Part shown: positions 24,862-32,825 of the stretch, piece by piece
How the letters are laid out: each line of letters begins with the position of its first letter
Position numbering within the stretch: the first letter of the stretch is position 1
Origin: Paractinoplanes maris
GTDB taxonomy: Bacteria > Actinomycetota > Actinomycetes > Mycobacteriales > Micromonosporaceae
Assembly (NCBI RefSeq): GCF_023544465.1
Contig: NZ_JALPVL010000016.1
Coordinates: forward strand, 1-64,000
DNA length: 64,000 nt
Reading direction: 5' to 3'
Program-made: the position numbers and the translations under genes
Notes under the pieces: model-generated
Seen by the model: the letters and a program-made list of their open reading frames with translations, nothing else
Databases searched by the model: none
What the model was told of the DNA's origin: nothing

Positions 24862-24888
24862 ACGGAGCGACAAAAGACGCCGCTCCGT
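24862..24888 (-). terminator. Possible terminator after the GlsB-like gene
   Basis: ACGGAGCG (24862-24869) pairs with CGCTCCGT (24881-24888) around an 11-base loop. It lies 65 bases past the stop of the leftward GlsB-like gene and has no long T tract. Confidence 0.5.
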
Positions 24889-24953
24889 CACCAGCCGTCA
24901 GTGGGCTGTCACGCCGGTGGCCATCCGCAAAGGACCGGAAACATCGCCGATGC

Positions 24954-25217
24954 TCAGCGTCGGCGGCGGGCGACTCCCACCAGGGCCACACCGCCGGCCG
25001 CCAGGGCGATCTGCAATGCCAGCTCGATCCAGTCGATGCCGCGGGTGTCGTCGACCCCGATCGCCGCGGCCAGGAACGTGCCGATGAGGGCGGCCACGAT
25101 GCCGATCAGCAACGTCAGCCAGATCGAGATGCTCTGTTTGCCGGGCAGGACCAGACGGCCCAGTGCCCCGATGATGAGGCCGACGATGATGGCGGTGAAA
25201 ATCCCGGAAATCTCCAT
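24954..25217 (-). CDS. GlsB/YeaQ/YmgE-family membrane protein
   Basis: 87 residues with three membrane helices and the family signature IGALGRLVLPGKQ near residues 16-28. This small stress-associated family is often labelled transglycosylase-associated, although the enzymatic role is not established. ATG 25217 follows GGGAGCC. The C-terminus ends in ARRRR on the cytoplasmic side. Stands alone. Confidence 0.85.
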   Translation of the reverse strand: MEISGIFTAIIVGLIIGALGRLVLPGKQSISIWLTLLIGIVAALIGTFLAAAIGVDDTRGIDWIELALQIALAAGGVALVGVARRRR

Positions 25218-25289
25218 AGCGGCTCCCGTCTTGGAACGGACCCCTTCAGCCTCTCACCGGCGGCACCGGCCGCAACCCTGAGAAAGCCC

Positions 25290-26066
25290 TTAGATCGCCG
25301 CCGCCCGCTTGGCCTTCTGGATCTGCTCGTACACGTGGGTGCGCATTTCGGTGAAGCGGGGATCGGCCCGGGTGTGCAGCTGGTCGCGCGCGGCCGGCAG
25401 GTCGACCGTGATCTCGTCCTGCACCACGGTCGGCGACGACGACAGCATCACGACCCGCTGACCCAGATAGACCGCCTCGTCGATGTCGTGGGTGATGAAC
25501 AGGACGGTCACCTTCAGCCGCTGCCACAGCGCCCGCACCAGATCCTCCAGGTCGGCCCGGGTCTGCGCGTCCACCGCGGCGAACGGCTCGTCCATCAGCA
25601 GCGTCGACGGCTCGTAGGCCACCGCCCGCGCGATGGCCACGCGCTGTTGCATGCCACCGGACAACTGCCAGGGGTACGCCGTCTCGGTGCCGGCCAGTCC
25701 GACTGCGCTCAACGCCTCGTCCACGAGAGCGGACCGACGTTCCCGCGGGAGCTTCTTCTGCTTCAGCGGGAGCTCCACGTTGTCGCGCACCGACATCCAG
25801 GGGAACAGACTGCGCCCGTACTCCTGGAAGACCATCGCCAGACCCGGCGGCGGACCGCTCACCTCGCGCCCGTCCAGACGGACCGTCCCGCTGCTCGGCT
25901 CGAGCAGGCCGGCGATGCAGCGCAGCAGCGTGGTCTTGCCGCAGCCGGACGGCCCGACCAGGCAGACGAGGTCACCGCTGTCGACGGTGAAACTCAGGTC
26001 GCGCAACGCCTCGACCTCGCGCTGACCGGAGCGGTAGACCTTTTTCAACGAGGAGACCTCGAGCAT
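25290..26066 (-). CDS. ABC transporter ATPase, nitrate/sulfonate/taurine type
   Basis: 258 residues. Walker A GPSGCGKTT (about 38-46), Q-loop VFQEYGRSLFPW, signature LSGGMQQR, Walker B TLLMDEPFAAVDA and H-loop FITHDIDEA are all intact. The sequence is closest in style to SsuB/TauB. It energises the two permeases encoded just upstream (12-base gap) that take substrate from the lipoprotein at 27610. Order in the transcript: binding protein, permease, permease, ATPase. Confidence 0.92.
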   Translation of the reverse strand: MLEVSSLKKVYRSGQREVEALRDLSFTVDSGDLVCLVGPSGCGKTTLLRCIAGLLEPSSGTVRLDGREVSGPPPGLAMVFQEYGRSLFPWMSVRDNVELPLKQKKLPRERRSALVDEALSAVGLAGTETAYPWQLSGGMQQRVAIARAVAYEPSTLLMDEPFAAVDAQTRADLEDLVRALWQRLKVTVLFITHDIDEAVYLGQRVVMLSSSPTVVQDEITVDLPAARDQLHTRADPRFTEMRTHVYEQIQKAKRAAAI

Positions 26067-26078
26067 GGCGTACGCCTC

Positions 26079-26843
26079 TCATGACCTGCGCTGCGCCTCG
26101 CGCAGACCGTGGTACCAGCGGAGGACCCGCCCCTCGGCGAGCCGGAAGAGCAGCGACAGCGCGAAGCCGAGCAGGCCGAGCAGGATGATCCCGCTCCACA
26201 TCTCGGGGATCGCGAAACTGCGCTGGAACTGCACGATGGTGAAGCCGAGCCCGTTGCTGGCGGCGAACATCTCGCTGATCACCATGAGGATGATCGCGAT
26301 CGAGAGCGCCTGCCGCAGACCGGCGGCGATCTGCGGGGAGGCGGCGGGGAGGATCACTCGCCCGAGGCGGGCGGGGCCGCTTATCCCGTACGCCTTCGCG
26401 GTATCGAGCTGCACGCTGTCGACCGCCCGCACGCCCTCGACCGTGTTGAGCAGCACCGGCCAGACGCACCCGAGGACGATGACGATGACTTTCATACCGT
26501 CCCCGATCCCGGCGAAGAGCATGATGACCGGCACGAGCACGGGCGGCGGGACGGCCCGGAAGAACTCCAGCACCGGCTCGACCGTGGCCCGTACCCGCCG
26601 GTTCAAGCCGATGGTGATGCCGATGGCCACGCCGATGACCGCCGCGAGCGCGAACCCGGCCAGCAGCCGCAGCAGGCTGGGGACCACGTCGGCGGTGAGC
26701 CGGTCGAGCGTCCAGGTTTCGCCGAACGACTGCAGGATCTGGCGGAGCGGGGGCGCGTAGAAGCTCTCGCTGCCCGCACTGAGCACGAACCAGGCCGCGA
26801 ACAGGACAACCGGCAACCCTATGACGTACGCGACCCGCTTCAC
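26079..26843 (-). CDS. ABC transporter permease (TauC/SsuC type), second
   Basis: 254 residues, about six helices, with the binding-protein-dependent permease signature around AKAYGISGPARLGRVILPAA (EAA loop). GTG 26843 overlaps the preceding permease stop as GTGA (26840-26843). Two different permease chains in one operon suggest a heterodimeric channel, whereas most Tau/Ssu systems use one chain twice. Confidence 0.88.
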   Translation of the reverse strand: MKRVAYVIGLPVVLFAAWFVLSAGSESFYAPPLRQILQSFGETWTLDRLTADVVPSLLRLLAGFALAAVIGVAIGITIGLNRRVRATVEPVLEFFRAVPPPVLVPVIMLFAGIGDGMKVIVIVLGCVWPVLLNTVEGVRAVDSVQLDTAKAYGISGPARLGRVILPAASPQIAAGLRQALSIAIILMVISEMFAASNGLGFTIVQFQRSFAIPEMWSGIILLGLLGFALSLLFRLAEGRVLRWYHGLREAQRRS

Positions 26844-27613
26844 GCCGGGACCTCGCCGCGGACGGATTGATGCCAGGCCAGTGATCGGCGCTCGAAGACC
26901 CGGGCGGCCAGGTTGATGGCGACGCCGAGCAGACCGGTCACCGCGATCAACGCGTACATGAGGGGAACCGCTCCCGAGGTCTGCGCGACCGCGATCGACT
27001 TGCCCAGACCGGGCGCCCCGATGACCAGCTCGGCGGTCACGGCCAGCACCAGGGCGACGGACGCGGCCAGCCGTACGCCGGTGAAGACGTACGGCAGGGC
27101 GGTCGGCCAGAGCACGTGCCGGATCCGAGCCCACCGGCCGAACCGGAAGCTGCGCGCGGTCTCGTCGGCGATCGGGTCGACGTCGGCCACGCCGTAGAGC
27201 ACCTGCACCAGCACCTGCCAGAACGCGGCGTAGACGACGAGCAGCAGCGTCGAGCCCAGATCGGTGCCGTAGAGCAGCACGGCGAGCGGGATGAGGGCCA
27301 CCGACGGGATCGGCCGCAGGAACTCGATCGTCGACGCCGTCGCCGCCCGCAGCACCGGCACCGACCCGATGACGATGCCGACGGCGATCCCGGCCACCAC
27401 GGCGACGGCCAGCCCGATCGCCCATCCGGTCAGGGTGTCGCCGACGGCCTGCCAGAACTGCGCGGTGCCGAGCTCGTCGCCCAGGGCGGCCGCTATCCGG
27501 CTGGTCGGCGGCAGGTAGGCGTCGTCGACCAGGCCCAGCCGCGGCAGCGCCTCGACGAGGACGAGCAGACCGGCCAGCCCGGCGACACCGAGCAGGCCGG
27601 AGCTCATCCTCAC
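26840..27613 (-). CDS. ABC transporter permease (TauC/SsuC type), first
   Basis: About 257 residues, six helices. The EAA-loop region reads DETARSFRFGRWARIRHVLWP. The start may be GTG 27613, forming a GTGA overlap with the binding-protein stop like the next junction, or ATG 27607 (MSSGLLG). Moderately similar to the second permease, so an old duplication is likely. It forms the membrane channel with that protein. Confidence 0.88.
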   Translation of the reverse strand: MRMSSGLLGVAGLAGLLVLVEALPRLGLVDDAYLPPTSRIAAALGDELGTAQFWQAVGDTLTGWAIGLAVAVVAGIAVGIVIGSVPVLRAATASTIEFLRPIPSVALIPLAVLLYGTDLGSTLLLVVYAAFWQVLVQVLYGVADVDPIADETARSFRFGRWARIRHVLWPTALPYVFTGVRLAASVALVLAVTAELVIGAPGLGKSIAVAQTSGAVPLMYALIAVTGLLGVAINLAARVFERRSLAWHQSVRGEVPA

Positions 27614-28587
27614 GGGAGCACTTTGGCCACGTCGGGAGTGGCGTCCCCGAAGATGCCGTCCTTCGCGCCGAGCTGGGCCAGGGTCTCGACCGACGCCTGG
27701 TTGATCTCGGTGGGCCACTTCGGGAGGGTCAGCGCGGTCCGCGTCTTCTCGTCGATCTTCGTGTAGCTGCCGAGGACCGCGCGCACCTCGTCGGGGTGGC
27801 CGTCCGCGTAGGCCAGCGACTCGTTGATCCCCTCGGTGAACCGCTTGACCAGGTCGGCGTCCTCGCCGGCGAGCTTGGCCGAGGTGAAGTAGGCCGCCAC
27901 GGTCAGGTTCGGCGCCGCGTCGACGTAGTTGGACGCCACCAGCCGCCCGCCGGCCGCCTTGACCGCGGAGAGCTGCGGCTCGACGACCCACGACGCGTCG
28001 ACCTGTCCCTCCTGCAGCGCGGCCGGCATGTTGGCGAACGGCATCTCGGCGAAGTTGATGTTCTTCGGATCGCCGCCGGCCTTGCGCACGGATTCCCGTA
28101 CGGTGGTGTCGCCGATGTTCTTGAGGGTGTTGACCGAGACCTTCTTGCCGGCCAGGTCGGCCGCCGTCTTGATCGGGCTGTCCGCCTTGACCATGACGGC
28201 GCCGAAGTCCTTGCCCTGCTCGCCGGTCGACGCGACCCCGGCCGCGACGGTCTTGATCGGCACGTTCTTGGTCTGCGCGATCAACAGCGAGGTCATGTTG
28301 CTGAAGCCGAACTGGAACTGTCCACTGACGACGCCGGGCACGATCGCCGCCCCGCCCTGACCGCTCTCCATGGTCAGCTCGATGTTGCGGCTCTTGAAGA
28401 AGCCCTTCTGCTGTCCCAGGTAGATCGGGGCCACGTCGACGATCGGGATGACGCCGACCTTGACCTGGTCGACCCCGCCGGCGTCGGTGTCGCCGCCCGA
28501 TCCGCCGGACGATCCGCAGCCGCTCGCGGAGCCGATCAGGGCGGTCAAGGCCATGGTTGTCGCTATTCCCGCGAAGACCCGTCGCAT
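27610..28587 (-). CDS. Substrate-binding lipoprotein, NMT1/TauA type
   Basis: 325 residues. Lipoprotein signal with lipobox SASGC near residue 24. The binding domain has the family opening VGVIPIVDVAPIYLGQQKGF, the KKVSVNTLKNIGDTTVR segment and SWVVEPQLSAVKAAGG. ATG 28587 is chosen because GGAGGAAAC precedes it; an ATG nine codons upstream lacks one. Substrates of this family include sulfonates, nitrate, aromatic acids and pyrimidine precursors. Divergent PcaR-type IclR control hints at an aromatic or organic acid. Confidence 0.87.
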   Translation of the reverse strand: MRRVFAGIATTMALTALIGSASGCGSSGGSGGDTDAGGVDQVKVGVIPIVDVAPIYLGQQKGFFKSRNIELTMESGQGGAAIVPGVVSGQFQFGFSNMTSLLIAQTKNVPIKTVAAGVASTGEQGKDFGAVMVKADSPIKTAADLAGKKVSVNTLKNIGDTTVRESVRKAGGDPKNINFAEMPFANMPAALQEGQVDASWVVEPQLSAVKAAGGRLVASNYVDAAPNLTVAAYFTSAKLAGEDADLVKRFTEGINESLAYADGHPDEVRAVLGSYTKIDEKTRTALTLPKWPTEINQASVETLAQLGAKDGIFGDATPDVAKVLP

Positions 28588-28625
28588 TCGTTTCCTCCGG
28601 TAAGCTGTGCGCATCGCGAACGAAA

Positions 28626-28640
28626 GTTCTCGATGTGAAC
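28626..28640. promoter_or_regulatory. Candidate IclR operator, divergent ABC/IclR gap
   Basis: GTTC (28626-28629), 7 bases, GAAC (28637-28640), within the 100-bp gap between the binding-protein gene and the IclR gene. GTTC/GAAC half-sites are common in actinobacterial IclR boxes. The match is short. Confidence 0.35.
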
Positions 28641-28687
28641 GCTAGGATGTGCGCCGTGTCACGTCAACGATCTTCGTCAATACCGTT

Positions 28688-29470
28688 ATGAGAGAGCCGC
28701 ACCACGTCCAGTCGCTGGAACGCGGGCTCGCGGTGATCCGGGCCTTCGACGCCCGCCGCCCGGAGCTGACACTCAGCGAGGTGGCCAGGATCTGTGATCT
28801 GACCCGGGCCGCCGCCCGCCGTTTCCTGCTGACCCTGGCCGATCTGGGTTACGTGCGCACCGACGGGCGCCTGTTCAGCCTGACCCCGCGCGTGCTCGAG
28901 CTCGGCTACGCCTACCTGTCCAGCCTGTCCCTGCCGGACGTGGCCGCGCCCCACCTCGAGCGGCTGGTGTCCCAGGTCCACGAGTCCTCGTCGCTGTCCA
29001 TCCTGGACGGTGACGACATCGTCTACGTGGCCCGCGTCCCCACCAGCCGCATCATGGCCGTGTCGATCAACCTGGGGACCCGCTTTCCCGCGTACGCGAC
29101 GTCGATGGGCCGGGTGCTGCTGGCCGCCCTGCCGCCCGCCGACCTGGAGACCTACCTCGACCGGGTGCAGCCGGCCCGCCTGACCGCCAAGACGATCGTC
29201 TCCGCCACCGCGCTGCGGGCCGAGCTGAGCCTGGTCCGCGCCCAGGGCTACGCCCTCGTCGACCAGGAGCTGGAGGAGGGCCTGCGCGCCATCGCCGCCC
29301 CCATCCACGACCGGGCCGGCGTCGTGCACGGGGCCGTGAACGTCTCGGTGCACGCGGCCCGGGCCACGGTCGACGTGATGCGCCGCCGCCTGCTCCCCCC
29401 GCTGCTGGCCGCCACCTCGGCCATCGACGCCGACCTGCGCATCAATGGCCACCACGCCGCCCGGGCCTGA
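28688..29470 (+). CDS. IclR-family regulator, PcaR/PcaU/PobR type
   Basis: 260 residues. The N-terminus VQSLERGLAVIRAFD is characteristic of the PcaR/PcaU/PobR branch. The HTH (LTLSEVARICDLTRAAARRF) spans about 35-55 and the effector domain (FPAYATSMGRVLLAALPP) about 80-250. ATG 28688 lacks a ribosome site and lies close behind a possible -10, so the message may be nearly leaderless. Divergent from the TauA-type operon, its likely target. Its stop abuts the convergent FAH-family stop with no gap. Confidence 0.85.
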   Translation: MREPHHVQSLERGLAVIRAFDARRPELTLSEVARICDLTRAAARRFLLTLADLGYVRTDGRLFSLTPRVLELGYAYLSSLSLPDVAAPHLERLVSQVHESSSLSILDGDDIVYVARVPTSRIMAVSINLGTRFPAYATSMGRVLLAALPPADLETYLDRVQPARLTAKTIVSATALRAELSLVRAQGYALVDQELEEGLRAIAAPIHDRAGVVHGAVNVSVHAARATVDVMRRRLLPPLLAATSAIDADLRINGHHAARA

Positions 29471-30319
29471 TCAGGCGACCGTGCCGACCGTGACCACGGA
29501 GTTGGTCAGGATGCCCAGGGGCGGCGAGGAGATCTCGATCGTGTCGCCGGGCCGCGTGGTGAAGTCGGCGTCCGGGACGACCCCGGTGCCGGTCAGCAGC
29601 ACCACGCCGGCCGGGAAGCTCAGCGACCGGAACAACCAGTCGGCCAGATCCTGGAAACCGCGGGCCATCGACGACGTCGAGGTCGTGCCGGCGAAGGCCT
29701 CCCGGCCGTCCCGCACCACCCGCAAGGCGATCGGGAACGGTCCCGGGTCCACCGCCCAGGCCGGCACGATCGCCGGTCCCAGCGCGCAGCAGCGGTCGTA
29801 GATCTTCGCCTGCGGCAGATAGAGCGGGTTCTCCCCCTCGATCGACCGGCTGCTCATGTCGTTGCCCAGGGTGTAGCCGAAGACGGCGCCGGCCGCGTTG
29901 AGCACCAGGGCGACCTCGGCCTCGGGCACGTCCCAGCCGGAGTCGGCGCGGATCCCGACGGCGTCACCGTCGCCGACCACCCGCCACGGACTCGACTTGA
30001 AGAAGAGCTCGGGACGGTCGTTGTCGTAGACGTGGTCGTAGAGGGCGCCGTGCCCGGACTCCTCCTTGCGGCCGTCACGGCTGCGCAGGTAGGTCACCCC
30101 GGCCGCCCACACCTCCTGCCGGTCGACGGGTGCGAGCGCCTCGCCCGGCAGGTCAGGGCCGGGCTCCCGGACGGCCCGCTCGACCACGGCCCGGGCCTGG
30201 TCGAGCGGCAGGGCGAGCAGGCCGGCGAGAGTTCCGTCAAGCTCACCCCAGTCGCCGTCCCGGCGTACCGCCCAGCGCGACGTGCCACCGGAGCGCAGAT
30301 GGTGAATGGTGATCGACAT
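29471..30319 (-). CDS. FAH-family hydratase/dehydratase, probable 2-keto-3-deoxy-pentonate dehydratase
   Basis: 282 residues. The metal-binding Glu pair appears as DVPEAEVALVL, and GNDMSSRSIEGENPLYLPQAK supplies further metal and substrate residues. The ENPLYLPQAK stretch is typical of 2-dehydro-3-deoxy-D-arabinonate dehydratases (KdaD/AraD1 type) rather than of fumarylacetoacetase, so I infer a role in oxidative sugar-acid breakdown. It is divergent (99 bp) from an IclR gene followed by a sugar-type importer, which fits. Other FAH-fold activities remain possible. Confidence 0.75.
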   Translation of the reverse strand: MSITIHHLRSGGTSRWAVRRDGDWGELDGTLAGLLALPLDQARAVVERAVREPGPDLPGEALAPVDRQEVWAAGVTYLRSRDGRKEESGHGALYDHVYDNDRPELFFKSSPWRVVGDGDAVGIRADSGWDVPEAEVALVLNAAGAVFGYTLGNDMSSRSIEGENPLYLPQAKIYDRCCALGPAIVPAWAVDPGPFPIALRVVRDGREAFAGTTSTSSMARGFQDLADWLFRSLSFPAGVVLLTGTGVVPDADFTTRPGDTIEISSPPLGILTNSVVTVGTVA

Positions 30320-30418
30320 CTGACCATCCTAAGTTCGGCGGGTCCGGAATCCGGCGCGGGAGACGACGCGGTTACGCTCAGATCGCCGGTCCGTACGAAG
30401 GTCGAAGGGACTACCGAC

Positions 30419-31189
30419 ATGCCCCGTGTGGTACCGGCGGTCATTCGCGCGCTCGACATCCTCGAGCTGTTCCTGGACCGCCCCGAGCTGTCGGCTCGCG
30501 ACGTGGCCGAGCGCCTGGATCTGCCCCGCACCACCGTCCACGAGCTGCTCGTCACGCTGGTGGCGCGCTCGTACCTGATCGCCGTCCCGGGTCAGCCGGT
30601 GCGGTATCGGCTCGGCATGCCCGTGTTCCAGCTCGGCGCGGCGTTCGCGGGCCGTCTCGACCTGGTCCGCGAGGCACGGCTGGTCGCTCGGGACGTGGCC
30701 GCCGCGTGCGACGAGGCGGTCCACGTGGCCGTGCTCGACGGCGCCGACGTCGTCTATCTCGTCAAGGTCGACAGCACGCACCCCGTCCGGATGGTCTCCG
30801 GGGTGGGGCTGCGGTTGCCGGCCCACTGCACGGCGGTCGGCAAGATCCTGCTGTCGAGCCTCGACCGGGCGGCCCTGGACACCATCCTGACCAATGCCCC
30901 GCTGCCGGGCATGACGCCGGACAGCATCACCGACCCGGACCGGCTGCGGGCCCACCTCGAGGTCGTCCGGGCCGAGGGCGTCGCGGTCGACAACGGCGAG
31001 TCCGACAGTGCCATGCGCTGCGTCGCCGCGGCGATCCGGGACCATTCCGGCGCCACCATCGCCGCGATGAGTGTCTCCGCGCCGATCATCCGCTGGACCC
31101 CGAAGGCGCACGCGGAGTGGGCTGAGCTGGTCCGCGAGGGCGCGGCCACGCTGTCCGCCCGGATGGGCCACGTGGCCTCGCCGCGATAG
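30419..31189 (+). CDS. IclR-family regulator of the sugar-type importer locus
   Basis: 256 residues. HTH at about 15-45 (LSARDVAERLDLPRTTVHEL) and effector domain about 65-245 (LPAHCTAVGKILLSS). ATG 30419 follows GAAGGGA. It lies between the divergent FAH-family gene and, 205 bases downstream, a binding-protein/fused-permease operon with an obvious palindrome in its leader. It probably represses both until a sugar acid or intermediate appears. The inducer is unknown. Confidence 0.83.
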   Translation: MPRVVPAVIRALDILELFLDRPELSARDVAERLDLPRTTVHELLVTLVARSYLIAVPGQPVRYRLGMPVFQLGAAFAGRLDLVREARLVARDVAAACDEAVHVAVLDGADVVYLVKVDSTHPVRMVSGVGLRLPAHCTAVGKILLSSLDRAALDTILTNAPLPGMTPDSITDPDRLRAHLEVVRAEGVAVDNGESDSAMRCVAAAIRDHSGATIAAMSVSAPIIRWTPKAHAEWAELVREGAATLSARMGHVASPR

Positions 31190-31227
31190 CGGGCCTGCCA
31201 CTCCGAGCCAGAATCCGCATCGAAACA

Positions 31228-31257
31228 TTGACACCCCTCGTGCTGGGTCTCTACCGT
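31228..31257 (+). promoter_or_regulatory. Probable promoter of the importer operon
   Basis: TTGACA (31228-31233), 18-base spacer, TACCGT (31252-31257). A consensus -35 is rare in this GC-rich window. It lies 138 bases before the start codon and just ahead of the palindrome at 31280-31294. Confidence 0.55.
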
Positions 31258-31279
31258 CGTGTCCACTCCAGACGATATA

Positions 31280-31294
31280 TCGAACAGAGTTCGA
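31280..31294. promoter_or_regulatory. Perfect palindrome, probable operator
   Basis: TCGAAC-AGA-GTTCGA, flanked by ATA and AAT, which extends the symmetry. It sits 23 bases downstream of the -10, in a position suited to repression by the neighbouring IclR protein. Confidence 0.6.
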
Positions 31295-31394
31295 AATCTC
31301 GAACCGCGAGCGGCAACTCCACGAGCGCCATCGACACCCCGGCGGGGCGGTGGCCGACGACGAGTACGCGAAGGCGTTGAAGGAGGCACCAGCT

Positions 31395-32825
31395 ATGGGG
31401 GACAACCCGTTGTGGTCCCGGCGCAGCGTTCTGGGAATGGGGGTGGGGGTGCTCGGCGCGGCCGGTCTGGCCGCGTGCGGCGGCACCTCCGACTCACCCG
31501 CCCAGGTGCAGCCGGACGTTCCGAAGGAGTTGCTCGACGCGGCGGCGGGGGCGAAGGGCACCTCGATGGGACTGCTGTCGCAGAAGCTGTATTCGACCGC
31601 GGCCAACGACGCGCTCGACAACTCGATCAAGAAGTTCGCCGAGGCCACCGGAACGAAGATCGAGAACAGTCTGGTCCAGGCCGACGCCGGCGACGTGGTG
31701 GCCAAGATCGATGCCGAGGTCAAGGGCGGCGTGGCCCGTGACCTGGCGTTCATGACCGACTCCCGGTTCATCGCGCAGTTCCACGCGCTGGGCGACCTGG
31801 AGGACGTGACGGACGTCGTCGAGGCACTCACCGCCAAGTACGGCGAACCGTGCGCGGAGGCCAAGAACTTCTGCGTCTTCGACGGCAAGTGGTTCGCGAT
31901 CCCCTACCACTTCATCGGGATCGGGTCGTTCCTGCGCAAGGACTGGATGCAGGAGAAGGGCATCACCCCCAAGGACGTCTACAGCTGGGAGGAGCTGCGC
32001 GACCTGTGCCTGGCGATCTCCGACCCGGGCAAACGCCGGTTCGGCTGGGGCATGACGGTGAACCGCTCCGGTGACGGCAACGGCCTGATCGAGGCGCTGA
32101 TCAACTCGTACGGCGGGGCGATCACCGCCAACGACGGCCGGAAGGTCACGTTCGACTCCCCCGAGACCGTACGGGCGGTGACCTTCCTGGGTGACGTCTA
32201 CACCAACCCGAAGTACCAGCCGATGCTGCCGCCGGGAGTGGCCAGCTGGACCGACACCAGCAACAACGAGAACTGGCTGGCCGGGGTCCTCGGCTACACC
32301 CGCAACAGCTTCAGCGTCTACGCGGACTCCCGGACCAAGAAGAATCCGGTCTACGACAAGACCCACGTCTTCTCCGACTGCATCGGACCGGCGACCGGCA
32401 AGTCCCTGCTGCTCGGCCAGTCGCAGGGCTTCGTCGTCTTCAAGGGAGCCAAGAACCCGGATCTGGCCAAGCTCCTGGCGCAGTATCTGGTCAGCGCGCC
32501 GGCCCTGGTCGGGGTGTCGAAACAAGCGCCCGGCCTGGTGATGCCCGCCTGGGAGAAGGTCTGGGACGCCGACCCGTACTTCACCGGCGGCGACCCGGCG
32601 TTCCCGATGGTGCGCACCATGTCGCAGCAGAAGCTGCCGCTGTCCACCAAGAACGGCCTGAACTTCCCGCAGAAGGCCAGTGCCGGCCAGCAGGCCGTCG
32701 TCGCGGCCTACGTCCTCACCGACATGATGCAGCAGGTCGTGCAGGGCGCGGCGCCGGCCCAGGCGGTGACGGCGGCCCACGCCAAGATGGTGCAGATCTT
32801 CGCCCAGCAGGGGCTGCCGCAGTGA
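31395..32825 (+). CDS. Extracellular sugar-binding lipoprotein (SBP family 1)
   Basis: 476 residues. A twin-arginine start (WSRRSVLGMG) and lipobox LAAC (Cys about 28) point to Tat export and lipidation. The mature domain looks like a family 1 solute-binding protein: FAEATGTKIENSL, FAIPYHFIGIGSFLRKDW, YSWEELRDLC and FSVYADSRTKKN. ATG 31395 follows GAAGGAGGC. It delivers a carbohydrate to the fused permease encoded next (GTGA overlap). No ATPase gene follows, so a shared MsiK-type ATPase encoded elsewhere is expected. Confidence 0.87.
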   Translation: MGDNPLWSRRSVLGMGVGVLGAAGLAACGGTSDSPAQVQPDVPKELLDAAAGAKGTSMGLLSQKLYSTAANDALDNSIKKFAEATGTKIENSLVQADAGDVVAKIDAEVKGGVARDLAFMTDSRFIAQFHALGDLEDVTDVVEALTAKYGEPCAEAKNFCVFDGKWFAIPYHFIGIGSFLRKDWMQEKGITPKDVYSWEELRDLCLAISDPGKRRFGWGMTVNRSGDGNGLIEALINSYGGAITANDGRKVTFDSPETVRAVTFLGDVYTNPKYQPMLPPGVASWTDTSNNENWLAGVLGYTRNSFSVYADSRTKKNPVYDKTHVFSDCIGPATGKSLLLGQSQGFVVFKGAKNPDLAKLLAQYLVSAPALVGVSKQAPGLVMPAWEKVWDADPYFTGGDPAFPMVRTMSQQKLPLSTKNGLNFPQKASAGQQAVVAAYVLTDMMQQVVQGAAPAQAVTAAHAKMVQIFAQQGLPQ

